In this document: piece after piece, positions 7,221 through 17,808 of the stretch
How positions within the stretch are numbered: the first letter of the stretch is position 1
Layout of the letters: each line of letters begins with the position of its first letter
NCBI RefSeq assembly: GCF_003762905.1
Contig: NZ_RJKS01000007.1
Coordinates: 1-64,000, forward strand
DNA from: Curtobacterium sp. ZW137
GTDB taxonomy: Bacteria; Actinomycetota; Actinomycetes; Actinomycetales; Microbacteriaceae
DNA: 64,000 nucleotides
Reading direction: 5' to 3'
Notes under the pieces: model-generated
The model's database searches: none
Told to the model about the DNA's origin: nothing
The model's input: the letters and a program-made list of their open reading frames with translations, nothing else
Program-made: the position numbers and the translations under genes

Positions 7221-10193
7221 ATGGCCGGAGGCACCAAGTCGACCACGCGCTCGCGCGCGTCCTCGTCGTCCCGCGGAAGCGGGTCGCGTCCTTCGTCGCG
7301 CACCCAGGCCACCACGAAGAAGCTCCCGCAGGCAGCCCCCGCGGTGGAGTTCAGCGGGCAGAACCCGCTGGTCACCGCCTGGCTCGCGATGGCGCACGGC
7401 GTCGGCGCGATGTTCCGGCTCCTCGGCAAGGAGTCCCTCGAGAAGGACCAGCGCCGCGACGGCTTCCCGTTCTTCCTGTTCGTGCTGGCGATCGCCGGCG
7501 CCGTCGTGGAGTGGCTGAACCCGACGAACGCCGTCTCGATCGCGCTCGACGCGTACACGTTCGGCGGGCTGTTCGGCCGGTTGGCGTTCGCGCTCCCGGT
7601 GATCATGGTCGTGTTCGCCGGCTGGCTGTTCCGGCACCCGGCGTCCGTGCACGACAACACCCGGATCGGGATCGGGCTGGGACTCCTCCTCGTCTCGATC
7701 TCCTCGCTTTGCCACGTCTTCGGCGGGCAGCCGAGCGCCTCGGACGGCATGCCGGCCCTCGCCGCTGCCGGCGGCGTGATCGGCTGGGTCGTCATCGGCT
7801 GGCTGGTGGCCGTCGCGACCGCGTGGATCGCCGTCCCGGTCGCGATCGTGCTCCTGGTGCTCTCGCTCTTCATCATCACGAAGACCCCGCCGAACAAGGT
7901 CGGTCGTCGGCTGCACGAGCTGTACGCGTACCTGTTCGGTGCCCCGGCACCCGCGGCCGAGCCGGAGCCCGACACGGCAGCACCCGCCGCCACGAAGCCG
8001 TCGCGGAAGCGCGCCAACAAGACCGACTCGCAGGGCCTGCAGCTGTTCGAGGACCTCGGCTTCGGCGAGGACGGGGACGAACCGGCGGAAGGTGCTGCGG
8101 AAGGCAACATCCCCTGGTGGCGCCGGAACAAGTCCGGGCGCGAAGAAGACCCCGCGTACGACAGCCCCGTCATCCCGGCGGCGAACGTCGGTGCTCCGTC
8201 CGCGGCACCGTCCCCGAACGCCGGAGCTGCGGCCGGGCTGATCGACCACACGCCGGCCGAACCGGCATCGGTGAACCTCAACGACTCCACGGGCCTCGAT
8301 GGCTCTGCACGCTTCGACGACGCTGCGGGCCTCGGCGGCTCCGCTGAGACCGAGGTCGCGGCCGACCTCGAGCGTGCCGAGCAGGCCCTCCGCGACTTCG
8401 GCGCGCCGGTGCCGGACGACGCGACCGCGGTGATCCGTCCGAGTGGTGGCGTCCCTGCGGTCGTCTCCCCGAGCCTCCCGGCCGACCCCGTGGACGACGT
8501 GACGGGCGCCGCGGACGAACCCGACGACCTCCCCGCGGCAGGCGCTGCGGACGACCCCTCCCGCCCGTACCGCCTCCCCGCGGCCACCACGCTGAGCTCG
8601 GGGACCCCATCCGTCGCGCGCAGCCAGGCGAACGACGACATCGTCGCGGCGATCACCGGCGTGCTCACCGAGTTCAAGGTCGACGCAAAGGTCACCGGCT
8701 TCTCGCGTGGCCCGACAGTGACGCGCTACGAGATCGAACTCGGCCCGGGTGTCAAGGTCGAGCGCGTCACGGCACTGTCGAAGAACCTGTCGTACGCGGT
8801 CGCCTCGAACGAGGTCCGGATCCTCTCCCCGATCCCGGGCAAGAGCGCCATCGGCGTCGAGATCCCGAACACGGACCGTGAGATCGTCTCCCTCGGCGAC
8901 GTCCTCCGCTCGAACGCGGCGCGGAAGTCCAAGCACCCGATGACCATCGGCGTCGGCAAGGACGTCGAGGGCGGCTTCGTCGTCGCGAACCTCGCGAAGA
9001 TGCCGCACCTGCTCGTCGCCGGCTCCACCGGTTCCGGCAAGTCGGTGTTCATCAACTCGATGATCACGTCGCTGCTGATGCGTGCGAAGCCGTCCGAGGT
9101 CCGCATGGTCCTCGTGGACCCGAAGCGCGTCGAGCTCTCGATCTACGCCGGTGTCCCGCACCTGATCACCCCCATCATCACGAACCCGAAGAAGGCGGCG
9201 GAAGCGCTGCAGTGGGTCGTGAAGGAGATGGACATGCGGTACGACGACCTCGCGTCGTTCGGGTTCCGGCACGTCGACGACTTCAACAAGGCGATCGAGA
9301 ACAACGAGATCGTGCTGCCGGCGGGCAGTGAACGGAAGCTCAAGCCGTACCCGTACCTGCTGGTCGTGGTGGACGAGCTCGCCGACCTCATGCTCGTCGC
9401 CCCGCGCGACGTCGAGGAGTCGATCGTCCGCATCACCCAGCTCGCCCGCGCCGCCGGCATCCACCTGGTCCTCGCGACGCAGCGCCCGTCGGTCGACGTC
9501 ATCACGGGTCTGATCAAGGCCAACGTCCCGTCGCGGATCGCGTTCGCCGTCACGAGCGTCACCGACTCGCGGGTCATCCTCGACCAGCCGGGCGCCGACA
9601 AGCTGATCGGGCAGGGCGACGGGCTCTTCCTGCCGATGGGTTCCTCGAAGGCCGTGCGCGTCCAGGGTGCCTGGGTGCAGGAGAGCGAGGTCGCCGAGGT
9701 CGTCCAGCACGTCACCCGGCAGGCCCAGCCCGAGTACCGGCAGGACGTCGCCGCGGTGGTCGAGCGCAAGGAGATCGACGCGGACATCGGCGACGACCTC
9801 GAGTTGCTGCTCGCCGCCGTCGAGCAGGTCGTGTCGACCCAGTTCGGCTCGACGTCGATGCTGCAGCGGAAGCTCCGCGTCGGGTTCGCGAAGGCCGGAC
9901 GCCTGATGGACCTGATGGAGTCCCGCGACATCGTCGGTCCGTCCGAGGGATCCAAGGCCCGCGACGTGCTCGTCACGACCGATCAGCTGCCGTCGGTGCT
10001 CGCGAAGCTCCGCGGCGAAGAGCCCCCGGCACCCGCCGCTCCGGCAGCCCCGGCCGCCGGCCCGGCCACAGCGGGCCCGTCGGACGGCGGGGACCGCTAC
10101 GGTTCCGACCCGGTGGGGGAGATGACCCGCGGGTACGATGAAGTCGAGGACGAACCGGACGAGGACGCCTGGGGCCTCACCGGCAGGGAGTGA
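7221..10193 (+). CDS. ftsK: DNA translocase FtsK/SpoIIIE
   Basis: A 990-residue septal DNA pump that clears and resolves chromosomes during division. Domains in order: basic Ser/Thr/Arg-rich N-terminus, about four membrane segments within residues 70-220, an acidic low-complexity linker to about 450, a RecA-type motor with Walker A GSTGSGKS at 601-608 and the Walker B stretch [13 protein letters not shown], and a C-terminal winged-helix gamma domain ([19 protein letters not shown]) for KOPS-like sites, followed by an Ala/Pro tail. Start fixed by TAGGGT at 7208-7213, 7 nt before ATG. Confidence 0.96.
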   Translation: MAGGTKSTTRSRASSSSRGSGSRPSSRTQATTKKLPQAAPAVEFSGQNPLVTAWLAMAHGVGAMFRLLGKESLEKDQRRDGFPFFLFVLAIAGAVVEWLNPTNAVSIALDAYTFGGLFGRLAFALPVIMVVFAGWLFRHPASVHDNTRIGIGLGLLLVSISSLCHVFGGQPSASDGMPALAAAGGVIGWVVIGWLVAVATAWIAVPVAIVLLVLSLFIITKTPPNKVGRRLHELYAYLFGAPAPAAEPEPDTAAPAATKPSRKRANKTDSQGLQLFEDLGFGEDGDEPAEGAAEGNIPWWRRNKSGREEDPAYDSPVIPAANVGAPSAAPSPNAGAAAGLIDHTPAEPASVNLNDSTGLDGSARFDDAAGLGGSAETEVAADLERAEQALRDFGAPVPDDATAVIRPSGGVPAVVSPSLPADPVDDVTGAADEPDDLPAAGAADDPSRPYRLPAATTLSSGTPSVARSQANDDIVAAITGVLTEFKVDAKVTGFSRGPTVTRYEIELGPGVKVERVTALSKNLSYAVASNEVRILSPIPGKSAIGVEIPNTDREIVSLGDVLRSNAARKSKHPMTIGVGKDVEGGFVVANLAKMPHLLVAGSTGSGKSVFINSMITSLLMRAKPSEVRMVLVDPKRVELSIYAGVPHLITPIITNPKKAAEALQWVVKEMDMRYDDLASFGFRHVDDFNKAIENNEIVLPAGSERKLKPYPYLLVVVDELADLMLVAPRDVEESIVRITQLARAAGIHLVLATQRPSVDVITGLIKANVPSRIAFAVTSVTDSRVILDQPGADKLIGQGDGLFLPMGSSKAVRVQGAWVQESEVAEVVQHVTRQAQPEYRQDVAAVVERKEIDADIGDDLELLLAAVEQVVSTQFGSTSMLQRKLRVGFAKAGRLMDLMESRDIVGPSEGSKARDVLVTTDQLPSVLAKLRGEEPPAPAAPAAPAAGPATAGPSDGGDRYGSDPVGEMTRGYDEVEDEPDEDAWGLTGRE

Positions 10194-10198
10194 ACACG

Positions 10199-10834
10199 AT
10201 GACCGCCTCGGAAGGCACCAACACGAAGCGGTTCCCGTGGCGCGGACGGCTGATCCGCAAGGGTCCGGGTCCCGCGTCGACGGCGAACGTCGCGAACATC
10301 ATCACCGTCATCCGCATCCTGATGGCGCCGCTGTTCTTCGTGCTGCTCCTGTCGGACGCCGGCCACGACGGCCCCGTCCGGATCTGGGCGGCGGTGATCT
10401 TCGTCGTGGCGATCGTCACCGACAGCGCGGACGGCATCATCGCGCGTCGGCAGGACCTCGTCACGGACTTCGGCAAGCTCGTCGACCCGATCGCCGACAA
10501 GGTGCTCATCGGCGGTGCCCTGGTGGCGCTCTCGATCCTCGGCGAACTGCCCTGGTACGTGACCGTCCTGATCATGGTGCGGGAGATCGGCATCACGGTG
10601 TTCCGGTTCGCGGTGCTGTCCGACCGCGTCATCCCGGCCAGTCGCGGCGGCAAGATCAAGACCGTGCTGCAGGCCGTCGCGATCACGCTCGCGCTCTTCC
10701 CGTGGTGGAACTTCGCCGGCGACTTCGCGCACTGGACCAACGGCATCCTGATGACCGCGGCGTTCATCGCCACCGTCCTGAGCGGCCTGGACTACCTCTG
10801 GCAGGCGTGGAAGCACAACCGGACCGCCGCGTGA
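10199..10834 (+). CDS. pgsA: CDP-diacylglycerol--glycerol-3-phosphate 3-phosphatidyltransferase
   Basis: A 211-residue integral membrane enzyme that makes phosphatidylglycerol phosphate. The CDP-alcohol phosphotransferase signature D-x2-D-G-x2-A-R-x9-G-x3-D-x3-D is complete, beginning DSADGIIARR at residue 75. Several hydrophobic segments follow. GGGAG lies 8 nt before the ATG at 10199; a GTG at 10190 that overlaps the ftsK stop is an alternative. The ftsK-pgsA-cinA-clgR order is the same as around mycobacterial pgsA3. Confidence 0.92.
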   Translation: MTASEGTNTKRFPWRGRLIRKGPGPASTANVANIITVIRILMAPLFFVLLLSDAGHDGPVRIWAAVIFVVAIVTDSADGIIARRQDLVTDFGKLVDPIADKVLIGGALVALSILGELPWYVTVLIMVREIGITVFRFAVLSDRVIPASRGGKIKTVLQAVAITLALFPWWNFAGDFAHWTNGILMTAAFIATVLSGLDYLWQAWKHNRTAA

Positions 10835-11358
10835 GCGGAGCCTCCGACGTGTCGCACGCCGAGCCTCCTGTCCGGATCGCGCCGAGACTGATCGCGGAAC
10901 TGACCGCCCGCGGGGAGACCGTTGCGGTCGCCGAGTCGCTCACCGGCGGCCTCGTCGTCTCCGAACTCGTCGAGGTGCCGGGCGCGAGCGCTGTGGTGCG
11001 CGGTGCGGTGGTGGCGTACGCGACGTCGATCAAGGCGTCCGTCCTCGGGGTCTCCTCGTCCCTGCTCGCGGAACGCGGGGCCGTCGACCCGGACGTCGCC
11101 ACGCAGATGGCGGAAGGGGTGCGTACCGCCCTGGCGGTGGACGGCGTGCCCGCCACGTGGGGGATCTCGACGACCGGGGTGGCCGGACCCGACCCGCAGG
11201 ACGGCAAGCCCGTCGGGACCGTGTTCGTCGGGATCGCGTCCGCGTCGGGATCACGGGCGGTCGAACTGCACCTCGAGGGCGACCGCGAGGCAATCCGTCG
11301 GGCCTCCGTCTCCGAACTCCTGGTACGGCTGCTCGACGAGCTGGCGACCGGGGAATAG
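10831..11358 (+). CDS. CinA C-terminal family nicotinamide-nucleotide amidohydrolase
   Basis: A 175-residue protein corresponding to the stand-alone CinA C-terminal domain (PncC type), which deamidates NMN to nicotinate mononucleotide. The family start VAVAESLTGGLV and the block WGISTTGVAGPDPQDGKPVGTVFVG are clear. The GTG start overlaps the pgsA stop (GTGA), so the two are translationally coupled. Another GTG at 10849 would also preserve the domain. Confidence 0.88.
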   Translation: MSGASDVSHAEPPVRIAPRLIAELTARGETVAVAESLTGGLVVSELVEVPGASAVVRGAVVAYATSIKASVLGVSSSLLAERGAVDPDVATQMAEGVRTALAVDGVPATWGISTTGVAGPDPQDGKPVGTVFVGIASASGSRAVELHLEGDREAIRRASVSELLVRLLDELATGE

Positions 11359-11512
11359 CCCGCGTTACCGCTGGGTTACATCTCACGCAATCTCCAGCAG
11401 GACGGCAGCCCAGGTGGCTAGCATGCTGCAACCGGCAACGCTACTGTTGCTGAACCCGTGACGGTCATCCCGACCCATCGGGCTTTGGAGACGACAGAGA
11501 GGAGGAGTTCTC

Positions 11513-11821
11513 ATGGTTCTCGTTCGTCAGGAAATCGGCGACGTTCTGCGGGACTTCCGCTTGCAGAAGGGCCGGACCCTCCGTCAGGTCGCGTCCAAGG
11601 CCAGTGTTGCTCTCGGGTACCTCAGTGAAGTCGAGCGTGGGCAGAAAGAAGCCAGCTCGGAGATCCTCGCTTCCGTTGCGGATGCGCTGGACACCCCCAT
11701 CTCCACGATCATGCGCGAAGTGGGCGACCGCCTCGCCGTCGTGGAAGGACTCACCCCGGTCCCGGACACGCTCCCGGACGAACTCGTCGCCGAGTTCGAC
11801 AACGACCTCGCGGTGCGCTGA
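11513..11821 (+). CDS. clgR: ClgR-like XRE transcriptional regulator
   Basis: A 102-residue regulator with one helix-turn-helix domain (about residues 8-62: IGDVLRDFRLQKGRTLRQVA and LGYLSEVERGQKEAS) and a short acidic C-terminal tail. ClgR activates Clp protease and stress genes in other actinobacteria, and its position right after pgsA-cinA matches those genomes; the target genes here are inferred. AGGAGG lies 7-8 nt before the ATG. The 154-nt leader (11359-11512) suggests its own promoter, unlike the leaderless neighbours. Confidence 0.85.
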   Translation: MVLVRQEIGDVLRDFRLQKGRTLRQVASKASVALGYLSEVERGQKEASSEILASVADALDTPISTIMREVGDRLAVVEGLTPVPDTLPDELVAEFDNDLAVR

Positions 11822-11835
11822 CCCGCACTGCACCA

Positions 11836-11871
11836 CGAACGCCCTCGCCGGTTCGCCGGCGGGGGCGTTCG
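11836..11871 (+). terminator. Hairpin downstream of clgR
   Basis: CGAACGCCC-T-CGCCGG pairs with CCGGCG-G-GGGCGTTCG around a TTCG tetraloop, 15 nt after the clgR stop. A long GC-rich stem with a stable loop fits an intrinsic terminator, though no U-run follows. Confidence 0.65.
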
Positions 11872-11921
11872 CTCGTTGCGGGCCGTGCTCGTTCGCCGGG
11901 CTCCGCGTTTAGGCTGGTGGG

Positions 11922-12146
11922 ATGCGCGTGAGTGAGTTCTGGCGAGCCGTCGACCAGGTCTTCGGTGAGGCCTACGGTGCGGTCGTCGCCCGTGACGTCG
12001 TGCTCGAGGAGCTCGGGGGCCGTTCCGCCGCCGATGCGATCGCCGCCGGGATCGACACCCGCAAGGTCTGGGACGCGCTCTGCGACTCCCAGGACGTGCC
12101 GCAGGATCGTCGCCACGGCAAGGGGCTGCTGGAGCCCCGGGACTGA
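11922..12146 (+). CDS. DUF3046 family protein
   Basis: A 74-residue protein matching the short DUF3046 family found immediately upstream of recA in many actinobacteria. Recognisable segments are MRVSEFWRAVDQVFGEAYG and a C-terminal WDALCDSQDVPQDRRHGKG. Function unknown. TAGGCT at 11910-11915 ends 6 nt before the ATG, indicating a leaderless message. The two SOS boxes of recA lie just after its stop codon, so it is not itself under them. Confidence 0.85.
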   Translation: MRVSEFWRAVDQVFGEAYGAVVARDVVLEELGGRSAADAIAAGIDTRKVWDALCDSQDVPQDRRHGKGLLEPRD

Positions 12147-12156
12147 CCGGATTCTC

Positions 12157-12170
12157 CGAACACCTGTTCG
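12157..12170. promoter_or_regulatory. SOS box 1 upstream of recA
   Basis: CGAACACCTGTTCG matches the actinobacterial/Bacillus-type LexA consensus CGAAC-N4-GTTCG with both arms intact. It lies about 235 nt before the recA start and 24 bp (centre to centre) from SOS box 2. Confidence 0.88.
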
Positions 12171-12180
12171 GCGTGTCGCT

Positions 12181-12194
12181 CGAACACGTGTTCG
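12181..12194. promoter_or_regulatory. SOS box 2 upstream of recA
   Basis: CGAACACGTGTTCG is a perfect palindromic LexA site. The pair of sites in the recA leader implies tight LexA repression and induction by DNA damage. A long untranslated leader (to 12403) separates it from the gene. Confidence 0.9.
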
Positions 12195-12403
12195 ACGGGT
12201 GGTAGCTTCCTCCACAGCGGCGCAGAACGACGAGTTCGTCCACAGGCAGCGCGGTGACCGGCAGTGATGTCGGTGGCCCGCCCTAGGTTCGAGTCATCGG
12301 GAACGCCCGAAGCCTTGTCCGAGAACCAGGGGCCTTGCACCATCGGCCCCCGGGGATCAGACAGCCTACAGGCGGCAGACATCGAGCACGAAGGAAGCAC
12401 ACC

Positions 12404-13471
12404 ATGCCATCACCAGCAGACCGCGAGAAGTCCCTCGAGACCGCACTCGCGCAGATCGACCGGCAGTTCGGCAAGGGTGCTGTCATGCGCCTCGGCTCCG
12501 ACGAGCGCGCCCCGGTCGCCACGATCCCGACCGGTTCCGTCGCCCTCGACGTCGCGCTCGGGATCGGTGGACTCCCGCGCGGCCGCATCATCGAGATCTA
12601 CGGCCCGGAGTCCTCGGGCAAGACCACGCTGACGATCCACGCCATCGCCAACGCCCAGCGCAACGGTGGCATCGCGGCCTTCATCGACGCGGAGCACGCG
12701 CTCGACCCGGAGTACGCGAAGAAGCTCGGTGTCGACATCGACGCCCTCCTCGTGTCCCAGCCCGACACCGCCGAGCAGGCACTGGAGATCGCGGACATGC
12801 TCGTCCGCTCCGGCTCCATCGACCTCATCGTCATCGACTCGGTCGCGGCGCTCGTGCCCCGCGCCGAGATCGAAGGCGAGATGGGTGACTCCCACGTCGG
12901 TCTGCAGGCACGCCTCATGTCGCAGGCGCTCCGCAAGCTGGCCGGTGGGCTGAACCAGACCCAGACCACGATGATCTTCATCAACCAGCTGCGCGAGAAG
13001 ATCGGCGTGTTCTTCGGCTCCCCGGAGACCACCTCCGGCGGTAAGGCGCTCAAGTTCTACGCCTCGGTCCGTCTCGACATCCGTCGCATCGAGACCCTCA
13101 AGAGCGGCACCGACGCGGTGGGCAACCGCACCCGCGTCAAGGTCGTCAAGAACAAGATGGCGCCGCCGTTCAAGCAGGCCGAGTTCGACATCCTGTACGG
13201 CACGGGCATCTCGCGGGAAGGCTCGCTGCTCGACTTCGGTGTCGACCACGGCATCGTCAAGAAGTCGGGCGCCTGGTACACCTACGACGGCGACCAGCTC
13301 GGGCAGGGCAAGGAGAACTCGCGTTCCTTCCTGATCCAGAACCCGGAGATCGCCGCCGAGATCGAAGGCAAGATCCTCGCCAAGCTCGGCATCGGTGGGG
13401 CCAAGGCCGATGCGGACGCCGCTCCGGTCGAGTCCATCGAGCCCAAGCTCGCTGCACGCAAGGGCGCGTGA
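12404..13471 (+). CDS. recA: Recombinase RecA
   Basis: A 355-residue strand-exchange protein and LexA coprotease. Walker [10 protein letters not shown] begins at residue 67; Walker B ([10 protein letters not shown]) and loop L2 ([19 protein letters not shown]) are intact. Ends with the usual variable acidic/basic tail. ATG at 12404 follows a GAAGGAAG ribosome-binding site; an upstream in-frame ATG at 12335 would add a 23-residue non-conserved extension and is rejected. recX starts inside the recA stop (GTGA). Confidence 0.98.
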   Translation: MPSPADREKSLETALAQIDRQFGKGAVMRLGSDERAPVATIPTGSVALDVALGIGGLPRGRIIEIYGPESSGKTTLTIHAIANAQRNGGIAAFIDAEHALDPEYAKKLGVDIDALLVSQPDTAEQALEIADMLVRSGSIDLIVIDSVAALVPRAEIEGEMGDSHVGLQARLMSQALRKLAGGLNQTQTTMIFINQLREKIGVFFGSPETTSGGKALKFYASVRLDIRRIETLKSGTDAVGNRTRVKVVKNKMAPPFKQAEFDILYGTGISREGSLLDFGVDHGIVKKSGAWYTYDGDQLGQGKENSRSFLIQNPEIAAEIEGKILAKLGIGGAKADADAAPVESIEPKLAARKGA

Positions 13472-14367
13472 CCACCCGCGACGACGAAGCGGACCTCGCA
13501 CCGGTCACCGACCTGTTCGGTGCGAGGACCCGCCGTCGTGCAACTCCGGAGCCCGAACCCACCGCCGGTGACGACGGCGGCGACAGCGACTTGCGCGTGC
13601 CCCCGTCGTCGATGCTCGACGAGGGCGCGGACGCGGACACCCCGGTGCCACTGCCGCTGCGTGGCCCCCGCGCTCAGGCCGACTGGGTGTCGCCCGTCGT
13701 CGGCGACGGTTCCGGGCGGAGTGCCCGGGCCGAGATGGCCGGGTACGACGCGGAGGACTCTGGTGCCGATGCCAGCACCGCGTCGGTGTTCTCGATCGTC
13801 GGCGGGGACGAGATCGACCCCGCCGACGCCCCCCGTCCCCTCGACGAACAGCGCGCTGATGCCGAACGCCTCAGCATGCGGGCGCTCGGACGCAAGGGCG
13901 TCAGTACATCCGAGCTCCGCACGACCCTGACGAAGAACGACCTCGACCCGGACGTCGTCGAGCACGAGATCGACCGCCTGACCCGCGTGGGGTTGCTCGA
14001 CGACGTCGCCCTCGCGACCGATCTCGTGGACCGGCTGCACGACCGCAAGGGCCTCGGCAAGCAGGGGGTCGTCGCGGAACTCCGTCGTCGCGGCATCGAC
14101 CAGACGGCGATCGACGCCGCGCTCGACGCAGCGACGGACGACGATGACGACGAGTTCGTCCGGGCGATCGACCTCGCGGTGAAGCGTGCCGGGCAGCTCC
14201 GCGGGCTCGACCGCGCCACGGCGGAGCGGCGCCTGTCCGGGTTCCTGATGCGCAAGGGCTACAACGGCGGCATCGTCCGGATCGCGGTGGAGCGTGCGCT
14301 CGACGGCGGTGGGCGTGGGGCCGGTCCGCGCTCCGGCGGGCCGCGTGGGCCCGTGCGCTTCGAGTAG
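13468..14367 (+). CDS. recX: Regulatory protein RecX with long acidic N-terminal extension
   Basis: RecX binds RecA filaments and inhibits them. The recognisable RecX three-helix repeats occupy about residues 135-290 ([55 protein letters not shown]). The first 130 residues are Asp/Ala/Pro-rich and look disordered; typical RecX proteins are about half this length. The GTG start overlaps the recA stop, so translation is coupled. A later internal start is possible but no better ribosome site was seen. Confidence 0.88.
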   Translation: MTTRDDEADLAPVTDLFGARTRRRATPEPEPTAGDDGGDSDLRVPPSSMLDEGADADTPVPLPLRGPRAQADWVSPVVGDGSGRSARAEMAGYDAEDSGADASTASVFSIVGGDEIDPADAPRPLDEQRADAERLSMRALGRKGVSTSELRTTLTKNDLDPDVVEHEIDRLTRVGLLDDVALATDLVDRLHDRKGLGKQGVVAELRRRGIDQTAIDAALDAATDDDDDEFVRAIDLAVKRAGQLRGLDRATAERRLSGFLMRKGYNGGIVRIAVERALDGGGRGAGPRSGGPRGPVRFE

Positions 14368-14395
14368 TCGCACCGCGATTTACACTGGGACGACC

Positions 14396-15889
14396 ATGGC
14401 CACCGTCGCAGCGCGCCCCCGCACCTACGAAGTCCGCACCTACGGGTGCCAGATGAACGTGCACGACTCCGAGCGCCTCAGCGGGTCGTTGCAGGCGGCC
14501 GGGTACGTCGCTGCCGACGGTGCGCAGGCCGACGTCGTCGTGATCAACACCTGTGCCGTGCGGGAGAACGCGGACAACCGGCTCTACGGCAACCTCGGAC
14601 AGCTCGCCGGCATCAAGCGCGAGCACCCCGGCATGCAGATCGCGGTCGGCGGCTGCCTGGCGCAGAAGGACAAGAACGTCATCCTCGAGAAGGCGCCGTG
14701 GGTCGACGTCGTCTTCGGGACGCACAACATGGGGTCGCTGCCGACGCTGCTCGAACGCGCCCGGCACAACGGTGAGGCGCAGCTCGAGATCCTCGAGTCG
14801 CTCGACGTCTTCCCCTCGACCCTCCCGACCAAGCGCGACTCGACCCACAGCGGCTGGGTGTCGATCTCGGTCGGCTGCAACAACACCTGCACGTTCTGCA
14901 TCGTGCCCGCGCTCCGCGGCAAGGAGAAGGACCGACGCCCCGGGGACGTCCTCGCCGAGATCCAGGCGCTCGTCGACGACGGCGCGATCGAGGTCACCCT
15001 GCTCGGGCAGAACGTGAACTCCTACGGCGTCGAGTTCGGCGACCGTCAGGCGTTCGGCAAGCTGCTCCGCGCCGCCGGCCAGATCGAGGGGCTCGAGCGG
15101 GTCCGCTTCACCAGCCCGCACCCGGCCGCCTTCACCGACGACGTCATCGACGCCATGGCGGAGACCCCGAACGTGATGCCGCAACTGCACATGCCGCTGC
15201 AGTCCGGGTCGGACCGGGTCCTCAAGGCGATGCGTCGCAGCTACCGGAGCGAGCGGTTCCTCGGGATCCTCGACCGGGTGCGCGCGAAGATCCCGAACGC
15301 GGCGATCTCCACCGACATCATCGTCGGGTTCCCCGGCGAGACCGAGGACGACTTCGAAGACACCATGCGCGTCGTCGAGGAGGCCCGGTTCGCGTCGGCG
15401 TTCACGTTCCAGTACTCGATCCGCCCGGGCACGCCCGCTGCGACGATGGACGACCAGCTCCCGAAGGCCGTCGTCCAGGCCCGGTACGAGCGACTCGTCG
15501 CCCTGCAGGACCGCATCACCGCCGAGGAACACGCGAACCAGGTCGGCCGCACCGTCGAGGTGCTGGTCGCGACCGGGGAAGGCCGGAAGGACGACACCAC
15601 ACACCGCCTGTCTGGTCGCGCGGAGGACTCCCGGCTCGTGCACTTCTCGGTCCCGGCCGGGTCCGACGTCCCGCGCCCCGGCGACGTCGTCACCGTCGAG
15701 ATCACCCGCGCGGCGCCGCACTTCCTGATCGCGGACACCGACGCGCCGCTCCGGATCCGACGGACCCGCGCCGGGGAAGCCTGGGACCGTGCGCAGGCCG
15801 AATCCTGCGGCGTTCCCACGCCTTCCTCGCCGAGCGACGGGCCGAAGCCGGTCTCGCTCGGCCTCCCGACGCTCCGTGTCGGCCGCTGA
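14396..15889 (+). CDS. miaB: tRNA-2-methylthio-N6-dimethylallyladenosine synthase
   Basis: A 497-residue radical-SAM methylthiotransferase modifying A37 of tRNAs already prenylated by MiaA. N-terminal domain cysteines lie in [22 protein letters not shown] and GGCLAQK; the radical-SAM cluster is CNNTCTFC with Cys161, Cys165 and Cys168; a TRAM domain closes the protein, followed by a Pro/Ser-rich tail. TACACT (14381-14386) ends 9 nt before the ATG. The end overlaps miaA by 14 nt. Confidence 0.95.
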   Translation: MATVAARPRTYEVRTYGCQMNVHDSERLSGSLQAAGYVAADGAQADVVVINTCAVRENADNRLYGNLGQLAGIKREHPGMQIAVGGCLAQKDKNVILEKAPWVDVVFGTHNMGSLPTLLERARHNGEAQLEILESLDVFPSTLPTKRDSTHSGWVSISVGCNNTCTFCIVPALRGKEKDRRPGDVLAEIQALVDDGAIEVTLLGQNVNSYGVEFGDRQAFGKLLRAAGQIEGLERVRFTSPHPAAFTDDVIDAMAETPNVMPQLHMPLQSGSDRVLKAMRRSYRSERFLGILDRVRAKIPNAAISTDIIVGFPGETEDDFEDTMRVVEEARFASAFTFQYSIRPGTPAATMDDQLPKAVVQARYERLVALQDRITAEEHANQVGRTVEVLVATGEGRKDDTTHRLSGRAEDSRLVHFSVPAGSDVPRPGDVVTVEITRAAPHFLIADTDAPLRIRRTRAGEAWDRAQAESCGVPTPSSPSDGPKPVSLGLPTLRVGR

Positions 15890-16853
15890 GGACGCCGGCG
15901 CGGACGCCCCTGGGACGTTCGCGGACCCCGGTTCGCCCGGGCTGATCGCCGTCGTCGGGGCCACCGGCACCGGGAAGTCCGACCTCGCCATCGCCATCGC
16001 CGACCGGCACCGCGAGCAGGGCCGTCGCGCCGAGATCGTGAACGCCGACGCGATGCAGTTCTACCGCGGCATGGACATCGGCACCGCGAAGGTCCCCGTC
16101 GACGAACGGCACGGCATCCCGCACCACCAGCTCGACGTGCTCGACGTCACCGACGAGGCGAGCGTCGCCGCGTACCAGCGCGACGCCCGCGCGGTGATCG
16201 CCGACATCGCCGACGACGGCGGCGTGGCCGTGCTCGTCGGCGGCAGCGGGCTGTACGTGTCCTCCGTCCTGTACGAGCTCGACTTCCCCGGGACCGACCC
16301 CGAGCTCCGCGCCGAGCTCGAGCGCGAGCACGCGGAACACGGGCCGAACGTCCTCCTCGCACGCCTCCGGGGACTCGATCCCGCGGCCGCCGACACCATC
16401 GACGCACGCAACCCGCGACGGCTGATCCGCGCCGTGGAGATCGCGAGCCGATCGGACCAGGTCACCACGAGCCTCCCGTCCGCGCCCCGCGCCTGGCGAC
16501 CAGCCCGGGTGCTGCACCTGCGTCGTGATCGCGAGCAACTCGTGACCGCGCTGCACGCCCGCGCCGAGCGGATGTTCGCCGACGGGCTCGTGGACGAGGT
16601 CGCCGGGCTCCGCGACGTCGGACTCGAACAGGGCCGGACGGCGCGAGCGGCGATCGGGTACTCGCAGGCGCTCGACGTGCTGCGGGGATCCTCGACCGTC
16701 GCCGAAGCCGTCGAGGCGACCGGCATCGCGACACGGAAGTACGCCAGACGACAGGTCTCGTGGTTCAAGCGGTACGCCGAGGCCGATGACCTCGACGTGA
16801 CCGGCGCCGACCGCGACGGGCTCACGGCGCTGGCCCGTAGGATCGTCCCGTGA
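15876..16853 (+). CDS. miaA: tRNA dimethylallyltransferase
   Basis: MiaA transfers a dimethylallyl group to A37 of tRNAs, the substrate step for MiaB encoded just upstream. The P-loop GATGTGKS is at residues 28-35; further blocks are [19 protein letters not shown] and [12 protein letters not shown]. 325 residues. The GTG start at 15876 overlaps the miaB 3' end by 14 nt and gives a 20-residue leader before the domain; no in-frame start fits the gap better. Confidence 0.93.
   Translation: MSAAEDAGADAPGTFADPGSPGLIAVVGATGTGKSDLAIAIADRHREQGRRAEIVNADAMQFYRGMDIGTAKVPVDERHGIPHHQLDVLDVTDEASVAAYQRDARAVIADIADDGGVAVLVGGSGLYVSSVLYELDFPGTDPELRAELEREHAEHGPNVLLARLRGLDPAAADTIDARNPRRLIRAVEIASRSDQVTTSLPSAPRAWRPARVLHLRRDREQLVTALHARAERMFADGLVDEVAGLRDVGLEQGRTARAAIGYSQALDVLRGSSTVAEAVEATGIATRKYARRQVSWFKRYAEADDLDVTGADRDGLTALARRIVP
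16838..16843 (+). promoter_or_regulatory. -10 box of dapF inside miaA
   Basis: TAGGAT ends 6 nt before the dapF GTG and lies in the last codons of miaA. It fits the leaderless pattern seen across the window, so dapF may be transcribed independently as well as from the miaB-miaA message. Confidence 0.5.
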
Positions 16854-17740
16854 CCGAGCTGCACTTCACCAAGGGCCAGGGGACCGGCAACGACTTCGTC
16901 CTGTTCGCCGACCCCGACGCCACGGTCGAGATGACCCCCGACCGGATCCGCGCGATCGCCGACCGGCGCTTCGGTGTCGGGGCCGACGGCGTGATCCGCG
17001 CCGTCCGCTCGGACGCGATCCCGGAAGGGCAGGCCATCGTCGCGGAAGACCCCGACGCGACCTGGTTCATGGACTACCACAACGCCGACGGCACGGTCGC
17101 CGAGATGTGCGGCAACGGCATCCGGGTGTTCGCCCGGTACCTCACCGAATCCGGGCTCGTCGACCTCGCACCGGGCGAGACCCTGTCGGTCGGCAGCCGC
17201 AAGGGCATCGTCGACATCCAGCGGCAGGCGAACGGGTTCTCCGCCGACCTCGGCCGCTGGGGCCTCGGCATCGACGGCCGCGGGTCCGACGACGTGATGG
17301 TGCGCGCGAAGAACCTCGACACGGCGCGGCCCGGGCTCGGCATCGACGTCGGCAACCCGCACGTGGTCGTCGCCGTCGCGACCGAGGACGAGCTCGCCGA
17401 CGTGGACCTCACCTACGTGCCGGTGCTCGACCCGGCGCCCTCCGCGGGGGCGAACGTCGAGTTCGTGCTGCCGGGCGACCCGCTGGTGCAGGACGGCGTC
17501 GGGCAGATCACGATGCGCGTGCACGAACGCGGCAGCGGCGAGACCCTGTCGTGCGGGACCGGGGCGGTCGCCGCGGCGCTGGCCACCCGGCACTGGGCGG
17601 GGTCGGCGGCGCCGGACACCTGGCGCGTGCGCGTTCCCGGTGGTGTGCTCACCGTGCGGATGTTCGCGGCGGAGGACGGGGAGCACGTCGCGCTGGCGGG
17701 CCCGGCCGACCTGGTGTTCTCGGGCGACCTGACGGTCTGA
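16850..17740 (+). CDS. dapF: Diaminopimelate epimerase
   Basis: DapF converts LL- to meso-diaminopimelate, the third dap gene of the window. The 296-residue protein has the paired catalytic cysteines in [11 protein letters not shown] (Cys87) and [11 protein letters not shown] (Cys235). The GTG start overlaps the miaA stop (GTGA). Family members are typically 270-300 residues. Confidence 0.95.
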   Translation: MTELHFTKGQGTGNDFVLFADPDATVEMTPDRIRAIADRRFGVGADGVIRAVRSDAIPEGQAIVAEDPDATWFMDYHNADGTVAEMCGNGIRVFARYLTESGLVDLAPGETLSVGSRKGIVDIQRQANGFSADLGRWGLGIDGRGSDDVMVRAKNLDTARPGLGIDVGNPHVVVAVATEDELADVDLTYVPVLDPAPSAGANVEFVLPGDPLVQDGVGQITMRVHERGSGETLSCGTGAVAAALATRHWAGSAAPDTWRVRVPGGVLTVRMFAAEDGEHVALAGPADLVFSGDLTV

Positions 17741-17808
17741 CGCGCGGGGCCGCGGGGCGCGCCGCTCTGTGCGTGCGATGCGTGCGCAGTGCGCGGGCCC
17801 GCCGCGCG

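Noticed and set aside
3635-8695. A 1,686-codon open frame on the minus strand across thyA, folA, dapA, rnj and ftsK
   Set aside because: It runs antisense to five well-supported conserved genes, its product is low-complexity Arg/Asp/Val-rich, and long antisense frames are expected in DNA with this GC content.
12335-12403. Upstream ATG start for recA
   Set aside because: It would add 23 basic residues absent from RecA proteins; a ribosome-binding site is found before 12404 instead.
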